Below are positions 8,245 through 17,900 of a stretch of DNA of 64,000 nucleotides, one piece after another. The notes under the pieces were generated by a model. It saw nothing but the letters and a program-made list of their open reading frames with translations. It was not told the DNA's origin and searched no databases. Position numbers and translations under genes: made by a program. This DNA is from Paludibacteraceae bacterium (GTDB lineage Bacteria; Bacteroidota; Bacteroidia; Bacteroidales; Paludibacteraceae): assembly GCA_016285885.1 (NCBI GenBank), contig JAEERP010000003.1, positions 62,001-126,000 of the forward strand, read 5' to 3'. How positions within the stretch are numbered: the stretch's first letter is position 1; each line of letters begins with the position of its first letter.

Positions 8245-10983
8245 ATGAGAAAAAAATTACTATTAACGTGTGCCGCATTGTTCCAAATGTGGGTTTCCTT
8301 TGCGGGAATCGATCCAAGCACAAAAACACTGATCATTGAGGAGGGGACGACGGTTATCCCTGCCAATTCGTACAAAAACAACACGCAATTCACGTCGATT
8401 CAATTTCCATCGACGTTGGAGCGTATTGGCGAAAGCGCCTTCATCGGTTGCGACAGTCTGGAAACCGTGGTGTTACCAGAGGGCGTCTATGTGGAGAAAT
8501 ATGCGTTCCAAAACTGTAAGGGATTGAAGAAAGTGGTCTTCTCGGACAACGTTAATGTGGGGGAACGCGCTTTCCGTTATTGCACATCCATTGAATCTAT
8601 CCAATTGGCGGAAAATGACTCATTGGATTATGGGGCGTTCGCGGATATCACGCCTGTCAAAAAAGTGGTTATCCCCAGCTCCACTTACGTGTACTCGTGG
8701 GGTATCCCGAGTGATACCACTTACTACATGGGATCGGTAGAGGATATCTTCCGTAAATTCGTTTGTTTCCATAAAGGAACGGTCTTATATGTTGATAATG
8801 AAAAAATGGATGGGAACATCGTGGTGCCTGACTTTGTGACAGAATTGTCTTACTTGCAAGTGTGTGCGCTGTCAAGGTCGTTCACCACATTCACTGTAAA
8901 ACCTCAATCTATTAAACTCGATCATAATGAGTGTCCGATAGACACTCTGAATTATTTAGGCACATTGGCCCAATATGCTGATGAGGAGCAACCGATTATT
9001 GCGAATACTGTTCTTTTCAATGGCAAACCATTTGATGGTATCTTACCGGAGGGTATTGACTCTTTGGGGTGTGAAGCATCCAGCTCAATGATGAATAACA
9101 ATCAGGAAAAGAAGGTCTTATTGCCTTCCACCTTGAAATTTATATGCACGGTTGTAGGTGCTTATGATTCCGTCTTGAATGTCATTTCATATGCCGAACA
9201 GCCTCCTGTCTTGAATAGTAATTATTACATGCAAAAATACGATGTGCGTCTATATGTCCCTTGTCAAAGCGTTTCGGCCTACCAAGAGGATAAGATGTGG
9301 GGCGCCGCGAAAACCATTAAATGCCTGAGCGATACGACAGAGATTATTCCTCCGGTCATCAACGATACGACTGTGATAGACACGACAATCATACCACCAG
9401 TCATCATAGACACAACTGTGATAGACACGACGATCATACCACCAGTCATCATAGACACGACTGTGGTCGATACCACCGCACATATCCATGACTTCACCTA
9501 TGGTGATTGCTCTTGCGGTGTGGTAGACAGCGTGGAGCAACATTGGTTCGACATCTCCACCGTGGAGGAATTGTATCAATTCGCAGACCTTGTCAACAGT
9601 GGTCATAAATGGCTGAACGGTAGATTGTTGGAAGATATTACTTTGAACGACACGATTATCCATCGTCAGGTCGAGTACAATAGGAAGAGAGAGGTGTTCG
9701 GTGATACTTCGGTGCTGAAGAAATGGACGCCGATCAGGAATTATTCCGCCATATTTGATGGAGGAAATCATGTCATCAGAGGTCTCTATTTTGAGCGTGG
9801 ACCGTTAAATGGGGATGGCAATTATAGCTTCATCTGTAATCTTGAGAATGGAGCGGTACGCAATCTGGCCATTGAAAACGCATTCATCTTCAATAACTGG
9901 GAGGGTGAAGTAGGTATTATCTGCTCGTATGCGAAAAACTCACGATTCGAGAACTGCCATGTCTCCGGATTCGTCGGGGCTCTTTATGGCCTGGCAGGCG
10001 GTTTGGTGGCTAACGCGCCTAATTGTACCTTTAGGAACTGCTATAACCTCGCCTCTGTTTACGGACAAAACGCTGTGGCAGGTATCGCTTCCGTTTACGA
10101 CGGAACGCAGGGCAAGAACGACTATTTGCTAACCATCGAAAAATGCTGGAACATGGGTGACATTTCCGGCAACCAATACACTGAGATCGTGGCGGGTATT
10201 GCCTGCACCTATTTCGGCAAACTGGACATCCGCAACTGTTACAATACGGGTTCGGTCACATCTCCCGCGAAGGAGAATGTGAATTTTGGCACAGGTGGTA
10301 TCTGTGGCGGTTCCATGAAGAATGTACGTGTCTCGGATTGCTTCAACGTGGGTAAAGTGACCGCTTCCGGATTGGTGGGCGTCATCGCTCCTACGACCAC
10401 GCGCGATTGCAAAGTCAGCAATGTGGCGCAGCACAACGACAGCGCAGTCTTCGTGAATGATTCATTCTACATCCACAACTGCTACGCATTGATCGGTTCC
10501 GTCGAAGGAAATCCAGCAGGGGATTCCGCACTCTCTGAGCTGCACATGGTGATTGGCGAACAATTCGCTTCGGGTGAAGTTTGCTACGGATTGAACCACG
10601 GCGTGACGGACGGTACCCAAGCCTACTACCAAAATCTGAAGGATGTCACTCTCCGTGCGGGCGGTAACACCGACCTAAGCATCCCGTCTTTGGACACTAC
10701 CCTTCGGACAGTTGCCTTCGACGGCACGGTTTACTACAACATGAAGCAGGAAGAGGTGGGTGAGAAGATATTGACCAGCGGACGTGGCGTATCAATCGTC
10801 TCCACAACCGACGGAATCGTTGTCGAAAATGCGGCAGGCATGATTCGTCTGGCCGACATAAACGGCAGGGTGCTTTTCATCAGGAAAGTCGAGGATGCGC
10901 AATCAGTGGAGATCTCCATCGGCAACAAGGGCGTTTACCTCCTGTCAATCGATGATTACACCTACAAGCTCATTGTACGGTAA
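8245..10983 (+). CDS. BspA-type leucine-rich repeat surface protein with T9SS sorting domain
   Basis: A 912-residue exported protein. The signal peptide (MRKKLLLTCAALFQMWVSFA) precedes BspA/TpLRR-type leucine-rich repeats at about residues 25-150 (FPSTLERIGESAFIGCDSLETVVLP). Residues 367-411 are three tandem 15-residue repeats of the form IIPPVIxDTTVxDTT. A GLUG-like, Gly/Asn/Cys-rich beta-helical region follows (ENCHVSGFVGALYGLAGGLV, NCYNTGSV). The final ~75 residues (IRLADINGRVLFIRK...GVYLLSIDDYTYKLIVR) look like a T9SS sorting domain. BspA-like proteins mediate adhesion to host or bacterial surfaces; that role is inferred. It is monocistronic, with a terminator at 11006. Confidence 0.85.
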   Translation: MRKKLLLTCAALFQMWVSFAGIDPSTKTLIIEEGTTVIPANSYKNNTQFTSIQFPSTLERIGESAFIGCDSLETVVLPEGVYVEKYAFQNCKGLKKVVFSDNVNVGERAFRYCTSIESIQLAENDSLDYGAFADITPVKKVVIPSSTYVYSWGIPSDTTYYMGSVEDIFRKFVCFHKGTVLYVDNEKMDGNIVVPDFVTELSYLQVCALSRSFTTFTVKPQSIKLDHNECPIDTLNYLGTLAQYADEEQPIIANTVLFNGKPFDGILPEGIDSLGCEASSSMMNNNQEKKVLLPSTLKFICTVVGAYDSVLNVISYAEQPPVLNSNYYMQKYDVRLYVPCQSVSAYQEDKMWGAAKTIKCLSDTTEIIPPVINDTTVIDTTIIPPVIIDTTVIDTTIIPPVIIDTTVVDTTAHIHDFTYGDCSCGVVDSVEQHWFDISTVEELYQFADLVNSGHKWLNGRLLEDITLNDTIIHRQVEYNRKREVFGDTSVLKKWTPIRNYSAIFDGGNHVIRGLYFERGPLNGDGNYSFICNLENGAVRNLAIENAFIFNNWEGEVGIICSYAKNSRFENCHVSGFVGALYGLAGGLVANAPNCTFRNCYNLASVYGQNAVAGIASVYDGTQGKNDYLLTIEKCWNMGDISGNQYTEIVAGIACTYFGKLDIRNCYNTGSVTSPAKENVNFGTGGICGGSMKNVRVSDCFNVGKVTASGLVGVIAPTTTRDCKVSNVAQHNDSAVFVNDSFYIHNCYALIGSVEGNPAGDSALSELHMVIGEQFASGEVCYGLNHGVTDGTQAYYQNLKDVTLRAGGNTDLSIPSLDTTLRTVAFDGTVYYNMKQEEVGEKILTSGRGVSIVSTTDGIVVENAAGMIRLADINGRVLFIRKVEDAQSVEISIGNKGVYLLSIDDYTYKLIVR
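9343..9477 (+). repeat. Three tandem 45-bp (15-codon) repeats in the LRR protein
   Basis: In-frame Pro/Thr/Asp linker repeats IIPPVIxDTTVxDTT. The second and third copies are nearly identical at the DNA level. Copy number may vary between strains. Confidence 0.85.
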
Positions 10984-11005
10984 TAGGTTGACCCTAAAAT
11001 AGGTG

Positions 11006-11045
11006 TGAGGCAGAGTCGTTGATTCGATTCCGCCTCATATTTTTA
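11006..11045 (+). terminator. Rho-independent terminator after the LRR protein gene
   Basis: Arms TGAGGCAGAGTCG and CGATTCCGCCTCA pair over 13 positions, two by wobble, with a six-base loop. ATATTTTT follows. Confidence 0.75.
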
Positions 11046-11267
11046 CGGGAGGAATCTTCCCTCGCTGCGCACCGCCATATTTTCCGCTAATCGCTTGCAA
11101 ATCTTAAGATTTTTTTCGAATTTTGTAACATATTTACGCACGTCCGTAGCTATGGCACTTGATTGTTTTTACAATAACAATACACTAAAAATCAAAGGAA
11201 TACATAACCTTCAGGTGTCTATTTTATAAACTAATTCAACCAACGGGTTAAAGACATTATCTCAGAC

Positions 11268-13247
11268 ATGATTCGACTAACAAAATACCTCATCGGAATA
11301 TTGCTCCTCTCCCTATTCAGCGGATGCTCCGTCAAGTCTAAAATCAGAAAGGCGGACAAGAAATACGAGATCGGAGAATACTATAACGCGGCGAACATCT
11401 ACAACAAAGCCTACCCTAAGGTGAAACTCAAGGATAGACAACTGAAAGCGTACACCGCATTCAAGTTGGGGGATTGCTACCGACTCACGAACCTCGATGA
11501 AAAGGCCGAACGTGCCTTCGCCAATGCGGTGAAGTTCAACTACAAGGATTCCATCGTCTTCCTGTATTACGCCGACGCGCTGAGGAAGAACCAAAAGATG
11601 AAATATGCCATCACGCTATACGACAGCTATCTGGCGACCCACCCCGACGACCAGCGCGCCCTCAACGGCAAGCAATCCGCCGAGGAGGCCGCGGAGTGGG
11701 AAAAGAACCCTACCCGCTACATCGTGAAGAAGGAGGAGTTCTTCTCCTCCAAAAAGGCGGAGTTCAGCCCGGCATTCCCTGGTGGTGACGGTGAGATCGT
11801 CTACTTCAACTCCTCAAGAGAGAACAAGGAGATCGGGGGCGGAAACAGTAAGATCACAGGACTCCGCAACAACGATATCTACACCGCCAAGCGCAACGCC
11901 TTGGGGGAATGGGACGACATCACACCTGTGGAGGGTGACATCAACTCCGACATGGACGAGGGTTCCGCCTCCTTCAGCGCGGACGGTAAGACGATGTACT
12001 TCACCCGCTGCGTCTCGCAAAAAGGAGAGAGCCGCGGCGCACAGATCTGCTACGTGACCCGCTCCGGCGGCAAATGGGGCAAGGTGAACGAGGTGAAACT
12101 ATCCCCGGATAGCTCCATCACATTCGCCCACCCGACCATCTCGCCCGACGATAGATTCCTCTACTTCGTCTCCGACATGCCAGGCGGCTTCGGCGGCAAG
12201 GATATCTGGCGAAGCGAGAAGACGGGCACCTCATTCGGCGCACCGGTCAACCTGGGGCCTTCCATCAACACCAGCGGAGACGAGATGTTCCCTTGCATGA
12301 GGGAGAACGGAACGCTCTACTTCTCCTCCACGGGACACCCTGGTTTCGGCGGACTGGACATCTTCTACGCCAACGAATTGGAGGATGGCTCCTGGACGGT
12401 CACCAACATGATGTACCCTATCAACTCCAACGGAGACGACTTCGGCATCACCTTCATCCAAGGGAAAGAGAAAGGACTCTTCTCCTCCAACCGTGGGGAG
12501 AAGAAAGGATACGACAAGATATACTCCTTCGAATTGCCTGAGATAGAGTTCCTTATCGACGGCAAGGTGACAGACATGTCCGGCGAAGCGCTGGGCGGTG
12601 CCACGGTGCGCATCGTGGGTGACGACGGTACCAACACGAAGGTGCAGTCCAAGAAGGACGGAACCTTCAAGCTGAGCCTCAACAAGGGCGTCAAGTACGT
12701 GCTGTTGGGCAACTGCAGGGGCTACCTCAACCAGAAGGAGGACGCCGTGACCGTGGACTTGGAAGACTCCAAGACCTTCCCTATCAACTTCACCCTCGCC
12801 TCCCTCAGCAAGCCTGTGGGCTTGGACAACATCTTCTTCGAGTTCGGCAAGGCTACCCTTACCCCGGAATCCTCCGCCGCCTTGGACAAGCTGGTGAAGG
12901 TATTGAACGACAACCCTAACATCACCATCGAGATCGGAGCCCACACGGACCGTATCGGATCCGCTGACGGCAACCTGCAACTCTCCGGCAAGCGTGCGCA
13001 ATCGGTTGTAGACTACCTCATCAAGGGGGGCATCGAGGCGGAGCGTCTGACCGCCAAAGGGTACGGAAAGACACAGCCGGTCGTGGTGGACAAGAAGCTC
13101 AAGAAGAAATACAACTTCCTGAAGGAGGAGGCCGCCCTCGACGAGGAGTACATCGAGACCCTGACGGACGAGCAGAAGGAGATCGCGGACTCCATCAACC
13201 GACGCACCGAGTTCCGCGTGCTGAAGACCACCTACAAGATGTACTAA
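11268..13247 (+). CDS. porE: PorE-like T9SS component: lipoprotein with TPR, PD40 propeller, CRD and OmpA domains
   Basis: A 659-residue outer-membrane-linked protein of the type IX secretion system. A lipoprotein signal with lipobox LFSGC precedes TPR-like helices (residues ~25-140: KADKKYEIGEYYNAANIYNKAY). A WD40/PD40 beta-propeller follows at about 160-420 (SSREN, FTRC, SDMPGGFGGKDIW, SSTGHPGFGGLDIFY, SSNRGEKKGYDKIY). Then come a carboxypeptidase-regulatory-like domain (~430-510) and an OmpA_C peptidoglycan-binding domain (IEIGAHTDRIGSADGN). This order is that of Porphyromonas PorE. It probably anchors T9SS parts to peptidoglycan. Related TPR-OmpA proteins exist outside T9SS, but cargo-type sorting domains in this window support the call. 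Confidence 0.82.
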   Translation: MIRLTKYLIGILLLSLFSGCSVKSKIRKADKKYEIGEYYNAANIYNKAYPKVKLKDRQLKAYTAFKLGDCYRLTNLDEKAERAFANAVKFNYKDSIVFLYYADALRKNQKMKYAITLYDSYLATHPDDQRALNGKQSAEEAAEWEKNPTRYIVKKEEFFSSKKAEFSPAFPGGDGEIVYFNSSRENKEIGGGNSKITGLRNNDIYTAKRNALGEWDDITPVEGDINSDMDEGSASFSADGKTMYFTRCVSQKGESRGAQICYVTRSGGKWGKVNEVKLSPDSSITFAHPTISPDDRFLYFVSDMPGGFGGKDIWRSEKTGTSFGAPVNLGPSINTSGDEMFPCMRENGTLYFSSTGHPGFGGLDIFYANELEDGSWTVTNMMYPINSNGDDFGITFIQGKEKGLFSSNRGEKKGYDKIYSFELPEIEFLIDGKVTDMSGEALGGATVRIVGDDGTNTKVQSKKDGTFKLSLNKGVKYVLLGNCRGYLNQKEDAVTVDLEDSKTFPINFTLASLSKPVGLDNIFFEFGKATLTPESSAALDKLVKVLNDNPNITIEIGAHTDRIGSADGNLQLSGKRAQSVVDYLIKGGIEAERLTAKGYGKTQPVVVDKKLKKKYNFLKEEAALDEEYIETLTDEQKEIADSINRRTEFRVLKTTYKMY

Positions 13248-13248
13248 C

Positions 13249-13401
13249 ATGACCCGAGGCAGAAGCAGGAAAGCAGTAGGAGGCAATCCGAAGAACCCGT
13301 TCCGATTCAACACGAACAGCAAAAAAACTTCGGGCGGAAAACGAATCGGCAAATCCAAGCCCGAAAAGGCTAATAATATGCTGAATAGGAGGGTGAAGTG
13401 A
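13249..13401 (+). CDS. Small basic hypothetical protein (50 aa) coupled to porE
   Basis: ATG lies two bases after the porE stop codon, and the frame stays open for 50 codons to TGA at 13399. The product is strongly basic (MTRGRSRKAVGGNPKNPFRF...ending LNRRVK), rich in Lys, Arg, Gly and Asn, with no hydrophobic segment. Composition resembles nucleic-acid-binding tails or small ribosome-associated proteins, but no family is recognised. The tight spacing suggests co-translation with porE; chance cannot be excluded. Confidence 0.4.
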   Translation: MTRGRSRKAVGGNPKNPFRFNTNSKKTSGGKRIGKSKPEKANNMLNRRVK

Positions 13402-13438
13402 AAGAATCACAGCGTTAGCTATAATAAAAATAGAATCA

Positions 13439-14254
13439 ATGAACAATAAAGACTTTTGGAACGATATAAATTCGATCATAGACGAAGGATTTTCGTCCGA
13501 GGGTCTGTCAAAATTGGAGTCCTATGCAGAACAATTCATCAGCGGAAGGCTTGTATATCAACGATTTTCACCGGCAGAACAGCATGGCTGCATTGCGGGA
13601 GGTCCGACGCATGTCATTGCATCCCTACTCGCGGGAGCAGAAAATTGGACAAATAAAGATGCTGGAAAAGGAATCGGGGATTTCAAAAGAGAAATTGAAC
13701 GAGGAAAGACGCAGGCGGCAATTATAGAGCAATGGGCAAGAAAAGTCGGTTGTTGGATTGAGGATGTGGATAAGACTCTCCCGCAAACGTTGGGAGAACT
13801 TATTGCGGAAGGAGGAGAAGCAAAAGTTTATGACAACGGATACTTGCTTGTAAAAACAATTGGTCTAGATTATTTTATTCAGCCGATTTTAGCATTAGAT
13901 CGTGTTTCTTTGCATAACACACTCTTTCCTGAAACTTCGATGGAGGTTATTGGCTTTGGGAAAACATCTTCGCAAGATTTCAACATCATCGTGAATCAAC
14001 CCTTTGTCGAAGGATCACATATTACTAATGCTGCCATTTCAGAATATATCCAGAGATTAGGTTTTCAGCTGATAAACCCGAGGAATTGGACTTTTGCGAC
14101 GCCCGAAATCTATTTGAGTGACCTTCACGATGAGAATGTGATTCTTTCCAAAGAGGGTAATGTGTTTGTGGTAGATTGTGACGTGCGCATCAACATACCA
14201 GAGCTGCGTTGCGGTGGCACACGGACACTGACAACGAATGTTGAATTTAGATGA
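13439..14254 (+). CDS. Putative protein kinase of the polyvalent-protein type
   Basis: A 271-residue protein. An N-terminal helical segment (RFSPAEQHGCIAGGPTHVIASLLAG) of the kind seen next to polyvalent-protein domains of phages and conjugative elements is followed by a divergent kinase-like fold. LIAEGGEAKVYDNGYLLVKTI resembles a glycine-rich loop with the ATP lysine, LSDLHDENVI a catalytic loop, and VFVVDCD a DFG-like metal motif. No signal or membrane segment. It starts the first accessory island, just after the core porE locus, and composition becomes AT-richer here. It could be a defence, toxin or mobile-element accessory kinase; the substrate is unknown. Confidence 0.6.
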   Translation: MNNKDFWNDINSIIDEGFSSEGLSKLESYAEQFISGRLVYQRFSPAEQHGCIAGGPTHVIASLLAGAENWTNKDAGKGIGDFKREIERGKTQAAIIEQWARKVGCWIEDVDKTLPQTLGELIAEGGEAKVYDNGYLLVKTIGLDYFIQPILALDRVSLHNTLFPETSMEVIGFGKTSSQDFNIIVNQPFVEGSHITNAAISEYIQRLGFQLINPRNWTFATPEIYLSDLHDENVILSKEGNVFVVDCDVRINIPELRCGGTRTLTTNVEFR

Positions 14255-14268
14255 AAAGGTTTGCCTGA

Positions 14269-14484
14269 ATTTTCTGGACAATGTTTGGAAAATCCACATT
14301 GAGACAACAAAATATTTTTACGGAAGAAGAAATAGTGTACGCAGTGCGTACACAATTCAGTTGGACGCATATACGTTCGCTTTCCGCTTTGACAGACCCA
14401 CTTGCTCGTCAGTTTTATATGGAGATTGATGGCAAATCACTGGAAGAGGTCTTGGAACGCTCTTATATTATCACTTTGAATTAA
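14269..14484 (+). pseudogene. DUF1016 (YhcG-like PDDEXK nuclease) N-terminal fragment
   Basis: The readable stretch FTEEEIVYAVRTQFSWTHIRSL...DPLARQFYMEI matches the conserved N-terminal part of DUF1016/YhcG proteins. The product ends after about 67 residues, far short of the usual ~340, and the nuclease half is absent. A TGA sits directly upstream in frame at 14266. It is best read as a remnant left by rearrangement at the island edge. Confidence 0.55.
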
Positions 14485-14919
14485 GTGTTGAATCATTATA
14501 TTCTGATGAATTTATGTATCTTTGTATACTGAGATGAGTTTTTGTTGAACCAATATTAATAAACAGGAAACAGAAATATTTTAAAATAACATATTATTAA
14601 TCATAGCAGCATCAGGCTATCATTGTGGTATTCCAGAATAAGCGTCCAAATTTTATTACAGAATAAAAACCACAGCAATGATGGTTGGCTTTGGCGTATT
14701 GCGCCCGTATGAGCCAATTCAAGTATGACGATAGAAGATGTCTTGCGCCCGAAAGGGTGTGGGCATTATTCTTATACTTGAAGGAGGTTCAGAAGGGACG
14801 CTAGCCTCGGGATACCGTAGGAAGAAGCTCGCACCTTCTTTTTTTGGCAAGTTCCGAGACACGTTGCACAACACATTAGAACCGATAGTATTGAGCGCTA
14901 CCCCAAATACTATCAAAAC
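14485..14919. other. Intergenic region before the helicase cassette
   Basis: No convincing gene. TATCTTTG at 14517-14524 fits the Bacteroidota -7 box, pointing to the helicase. Inverted arms ATCATTGTGGT (14619-14629) and ACCACAGCAATGAT (14669-14682) could form a hairpin or mark an old element end. A reading frame at 14738-14944 overlaps the helicase start and looks spurious. Confidence 0.35.
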
Positions 14920-17900
14920 ATGTCCAAAATATATGACAATATAGGTGATGGCAAGAAGTTTAGAGAAATACTGGAAACTGTCGTCACTGAACCAGGCATC
15001 CAACGCATGGATTTCTGCGTCGGTTACTTCAACCTACGAGGCTGGGATTTCATAGCCGATTACATCAATGAATTGGATGGCGAATACATCTATGAAGATG
15101 ACGAGCGTGTGCATCGTACTGCCCGTTTGCTTATTGGTATGCAGAGAGCACCTGAGGAGTTGGTCCGATTACGATACAGCAAGGAGAAGTTCCTCCCAGA
15201 CGCTGATTACGTTCAAAAATGCAAACGTAAAGTGGCCGAAGAATTTCGCAAGCAATTGCTTATCGGTAGTGCGACAACACAGGATGAGATTACCCTAAGA
15301 ACCCTATGCGCCCAATTAGAGGATAAGAAAGTGTGCGTGAAATTATTTCTCCGCAACCCCCTTCACGCAAAATTATACTTGGCCTATAATCCTAAAAGCA
15401 ACCTCCGTAAAGTTTATGCTTTCATGGGAAGTAGCAACCTCACCTACAGCGGATTAACGGGACAAGGAGAATTGAATGCGGAGATGGACGATACTGGCAA
15501 TGCGGAATTCCTTGCCCAATGGTTCAATGACCGTTGGGAGGACAAGTTCTCCATAGACATTTCCGAAGAGTTAGTGGAAGTTATCAAGAACAGCTGGGCG
15601 TCGGAGAATGACATATCCCCCTACCACATCTATCTGAAAACGGCCTATCTCCTAAGTCAGGATGCCCGCACGGGTATAACGGAATACACACTTCCGCCGA
15701 TGTTCAAAAAAGACCTCTTCGAGTTTCAGGAGACGGCAGTGAAAATTGCCGCCAAACATCTCAACAATGATAAACGTGGAGGTGCGATGATTGGAGACGT
15801 GGTGGGTCTAGGAAAGACTATCACAGCCTGTGCGATAGCCAAAGTCTTCGAGCAACAATATTATGCCAGCACATTGATCATTTGTCCTGCCAACCTGCAG
15901 GAAATGTGGGAGAAATATATAAAAACCTACGATTTGAAAGCAGATGTCACTTCCATGCAAAAAAAGTTGGACATCGAAAACATGAGGTACTATAAATTGG
16001 TGATCGTGGACGAAAGCCACAATCTTCGCAACTCGGAGGGAAGTCGTTACCACAACATCAAGGATTTAATCCAGCGGATGGATTGCAAAGTCCTGTTGCT
16101 GACAGCCACCCCCTACAACAAGGATTTCTCCGACCTTTCCAGCCAGTTAAAACTATTCCTTGACCCGGACATGGATTTAGGCATTCGCCCGGAACACTAC
16201 ATCAATGCGCTTGGAGGTGAACGACAGTTTCTCATGAAACACAATGAAGTCTTCATTCGTAGCATCCGTGCTTTCGAGCAAAGTGAGTTGGTGGAGGATT
16301 GGCGTGATTTAATGAAACTTTTCCTTGTGCGTAGAACACGAACCTTCATCAAAGAAAACTATGCGGCGACAGACCCAAGCAACGGGCGGAAGTACCTGCA
16401 ATTCAACGACGGACACCGCAGCTATTTTCCAGACAGAAAGCCAAAGGCATTGAAGATGCCTGCCTCCGAGCAGTACTCCCGCTTGTATAGCGAAGATATG
16501 GTGGATACAATGAGGGAACTGAAATTGCCTCGCTATGGCCTTTCAAAATATATTGACGAGAAAAAAATTGAAAATGCGAACGCCAACGACAAACAGTATC
16601 TGAACAACTTGTCCCGTGCGGGCGCAAGAATGATGGGCTTCTGCATGAGCACATTCTTCAAACGTATCGATTCCTGCGGATATGCTTTCTTGCTAACACT
16701 TTACCGTCATATCCTTCGTAACATGATCTTTATCTATGCGATAGAGAATAAACTCAAATTGCCGATCGGGGATGAAAATGCATTACCTGACGATTTTGTC
16801 GAGGATGAGGACCAAAATCAACTATTTGAAGAGGAAAGGGAGGAAAGTATCCTGTCAGAAAAGGATGGCTTCATAACAGTAAGCACCGACCGTAACTTGT
16901 ATATGAAACTGGCGGAAAAACACTATAAGTTTATCATCACCAAAGGAGGAAGTTCCGTGAAAATGCTGGACTCTTCATATTTCAAGAGAAGTCTGAAACA
17001 ACAACTAAACGCAGATTGTGAAATCCTTTTCAAGATGATTGAGATGTGCGGAGCTTGGAAGATAACGGAAGATGAAAAACTGAACGAATTGGAAAAACTC
17101 CTTGAGAAGAAACACAAAAAGGAGAAAGTACTAGTCTTCACCCAATATAGTGACACAGCGAAATATATCTACCGCCAGTTAGAACAGCGAGGCGTAAAGA
17201 ATATCGGTTGCGTAACCGGCAACACCCCGAACCCGACGGAGTTGGTGGATTCCTTCTCTCCTAATAGCAACAAGGCAAATCTCGGAGGCGCAGCTGAATT
17301 ACGTGTCCTGATTGCGACGGACGTACTTTCCGAGGGTCAAAATCTTCAGGATGCCCACATTATCGTCAACTATGACATGCCATGGGCGATTATACGCCTA
17401 ATCCAGCGTGCGGGCCGTGTGGACCGTATCGGGCAGGAGGCAGAGTCGATTCTGTGTTACTCCTTCTTCCCCGCAGATGGTGTGGAGAATGTCATTCGAC
17501 TTAGGCAACGCCTTAATGACCGCATCAATGAAAATGCCAACGTGGTGGGAAGCGATGAGATATTCTTCGAGGGCAATGCACAGAACTTACAAGACCTATT
17601 CAACGAAAAGGCTGGAGCTTTGGATGATGAGGACGACGGAGATGTGGACATGGCTTCCTACGCCTACCAAATATGGAAGAACGCCACAGACGCAAATCCC
17701 GAGTTGAAGAAGATTATTCCAGCTATTCCTGAAAAAGCATACACCACGAAACAGAACACAGGTCGCACAATAGACGAGGGCGTGGTGACCTACGCCAAGA
17801 CATCCAACGACAGCGATATACTCACATGGATAGACAACAAGGGACGCATCGTCACTCAGTCCCAACTCACTATTCTAAAAGCAATGGCCTGCGATAGCCG

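Noticed and set aside
12231-13358. 375-residue minus-strand frame opposite porE
   Set aside because: Antisense shadow; no signal or domain.
14738-14944. Plus-strand frame of 68 residues before the helicase
   Set aside because: It overlaps the helicase start, has no recognisable domain and includes a hairpin-like stretch; spurious.
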